NCBI RefSeq assembly: GCF_000407145.1
Contig: NZ_KE136474.1
Coordinates: forward strand, 248,001-312,000
DNA: 64,000 nt
Direction: 5' to 3'
Origin: Enterococcus caccae ATCC BAA-1240
Lineage (GTDB): Bacteria > Bacillota > Bacilli > Lactobacillales > Enterococcaceae
Part shown: one piece after another, positions 63,011-64,000 of the stretch
Layout: every line of letters begins with the position of its first letter
Numbering within the stretch: the stretch's first letter is position 1
Program-made: the position numbers and the translations under genes
Notes under the pieces: generated by a model
Databases searched by the model: none
What the model saw: only the letters and a program-made list of their open reading frames with translations
What the model was told of the DNA's origin: nothing

Positions 63011-64000
63011 TTATTTCTCGTTATTCATATAAGGCATGTTTTTCCCATAGCCTTCTTTATTCACTTGTCTTGCACGAGCAATCGCCAGATCAAACTCTGC
63101 TACATCATCTGTGATCGTAGAACCTGCCGCGATAACAGAATTCGCTGCAATGTTCACAGGTGCGATCAAACTTGTTGATGACCCGATAAACGCATGATCC
63201 CCGACTGTTGTGCGATGTTTATCTTTTCCATCATAGTTAACAAAAACCACACCGCAGCCGACATTGATATTTTTCCCTAAGTCTGCATCACCAACATACG
63301 TTAAATGACCCACTTTAGTATCTTCTGCCACTGTCGCATTTTTGATTTCTACAAAGTTTCCGACATGGACACGCTCACCGATTTCAGCTTTCGGACGGAT
63401 ATGCGCAAATGGACCGACATCAGCATTTTTGCGAATAATGCTTTCTTCCACAACGGATTGGGTGATTTTTACGTTATCTTCGATTACGCTGTCAACGATT
63501 TCAGAATGTGCACCGATAAAGCAATCTTCACCGATGACTGTTTTCCCTTTTAAATGAACACCTGCTTCAATCACCGTATCTGAGCCAATCACAACGCCTT
63601 CGTCAATATACGTTGAATCAGAATCAACGAATGAAACACCATTTCTCATATGCATTGTATTCAAGCGGCGGTGCATGATTTTATTCGCCTCAGCTAAAGC
63701 TACACGATCATTGATCCCCATCGCTTCTTCAAAATCAGCCATTTGGTAGGCCGCAACGGTCTTACCTTCTTTTTTAAGGATTTCAATAATATCAGTTAGA
63801 TAATATTCACCTTGTGCATTGTTTGTATTGATTTTAGATAAGGCGTTAAACAAGGCTTCATTATCAAAACAAAACGTTCCAGTATTGATTTCTTGAACAC
63901 GAGCTTCTTGTTCCGAAGCATCTTTTTGCTCCACGATTTTTTCAACGATGCCCACATGATCACGAATGATTCGACCATATCCAGTTGGATCTTCGGCATG
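63011..64000 (-). CDS. glmU: Bifunctional GlmU (C-terminal part, runs off the window)
   Basis: GlmU acetylates glucosamine 1-phosphate and joins it to UTP, giving UDP-GlcNAc for the cell wall. Only about 330 C-terminal residues are here; the frame is open to the right edge, where [15 protein letters not shown] is the end of a conserved pyrophosphorylase motif. The left-handed beta-helix acetyltransferase domain follows (hexapeptide repeats from about [18 protein letters not shown]), with the catalytic region [20 protein letters not shown] and [20 protein letters not shown]. The first 45 bases inside the edge have no start, so the gene is truncated by the window, not broken. Confidence 0.96.
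   Translation of the reverse strand, partial: HAEDPTGYGRIIRDHVGIVEKIVEQKDASEQEARVQEINTGTFCFDNEALFNALSKINTNNAQGEYYLTDIIEILKKEGKTVAAYQMADFEEAMGINDRVALAEANKIMHRRLNTMHMRNGVSFVDSDSTYIDEGVVIGSDTVIEAGVHLKGKTVIGEDCFIGAHSEIVDSVIEDNVKITQSVVEESIIRKNADVGPFAHIRPKAEIGERVHVGNFVEIKNATVAEDTKVGHLTYVGDADLGKNINVGCGVVFVNYDGKDKHRTTVGDHAFIGSSTSLIAPVNIAANSVIAAGSTITDDVAEFDLAIARARQVNKEGYGKNMPYMNNEK

Overview
The window looks like the chromosome of a low-GC Gram-positive bacterium, most probably an Enterococcus outside E. faecalis itself. Reasons: AT-rich sequence with strong AGGAGG-type ribosome binding sites; a five-PASTA serine/threonine kinase with its phosphatase (IreK/IreP type) in the thiN-rpe-rsgA-prkC-prpC-rsmB-fmt-def-priA-rpoZ-gmk block; a rodZ-pgsA pair behind two M16 peptidase genes; class C sortase with pilin; CcpA-type cre sites. 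Species cannot be fixed from this sequence alone. No rRNA, tRNA, CRISPR array, insertion sequence or prophage is visible.

Layout. 1-12.1 kb: core housekeeping (L28, thiamine salvage, ribosome maturation, kinase/phosphatase, translation initiation, replication restart, RNA polymerase omega, guanylate kinase). 12.5-19.2 kb: two paralogous D,D-carboxypeptidases flanking yicC, a PC4-like protein and a patatin-like lipase gene broken by an in-frame amber stop. 19.3-25.5 kb: a secreted protein with 66-residue repeats, then pgsA, rodZ, the inactive/active M16 peptidase pair and mscL. 25.6-32 kb: small proteins, a probably frameshifted lipoprotein, a TauE-type permease, and a TreR-like repressor divergent from a GH65 phosphorylase plus beta-phosphoglucomutase with two operator-like palindromes. 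32-37.7 kb: VanW, a minimal pilus operon (one pilin, one class C sortase), ClbS-like and MerR genes. 37.7-45.2 kb: nagA with its DeoR regulator, a protein of unknown function, and a cre-controlled MFS-sdaAB-sdaAA-M20 operon. 45.3-51.6 kb: beta-glucoside region with an AraC protein fused to a catalytically dead GH39 domain, a DeoR regulator, a 6-phospho-beta-glucosidase and an orphan PTS EIIC. 51.6-54 kb: an rnfC-rnfD pair without the other Rnf subunits, preceded by a 30-residue membrane protein.

54.3-64 kb is the most interesting part. Between prs and glmU sits a complete epipeptide (YydF-type) RiPP operon on the minus strand: a 39-residue precursor (58686-58805) that is too short for ordinary gene calling, a radical SAM epimerase, an M50-type membrane protease and a two-gene ABC exporter. 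The last 17 residues of the precursor, WYFVKSSSGAWIAGSGR, keep the Val and Ile that are converted to D-residues in Bacillus subtilis YydF, at the same spacing of eight. A near-perfect promoter precedes it, and an 18-bp hairpin between precursor and epimerase gene probably keeps precursor expression above that of the enzymes. Divergent to it is a 1257-residue cell-surface double 5'-nucleotidase with an atypical sorting signal; glmU runs off the right edge.
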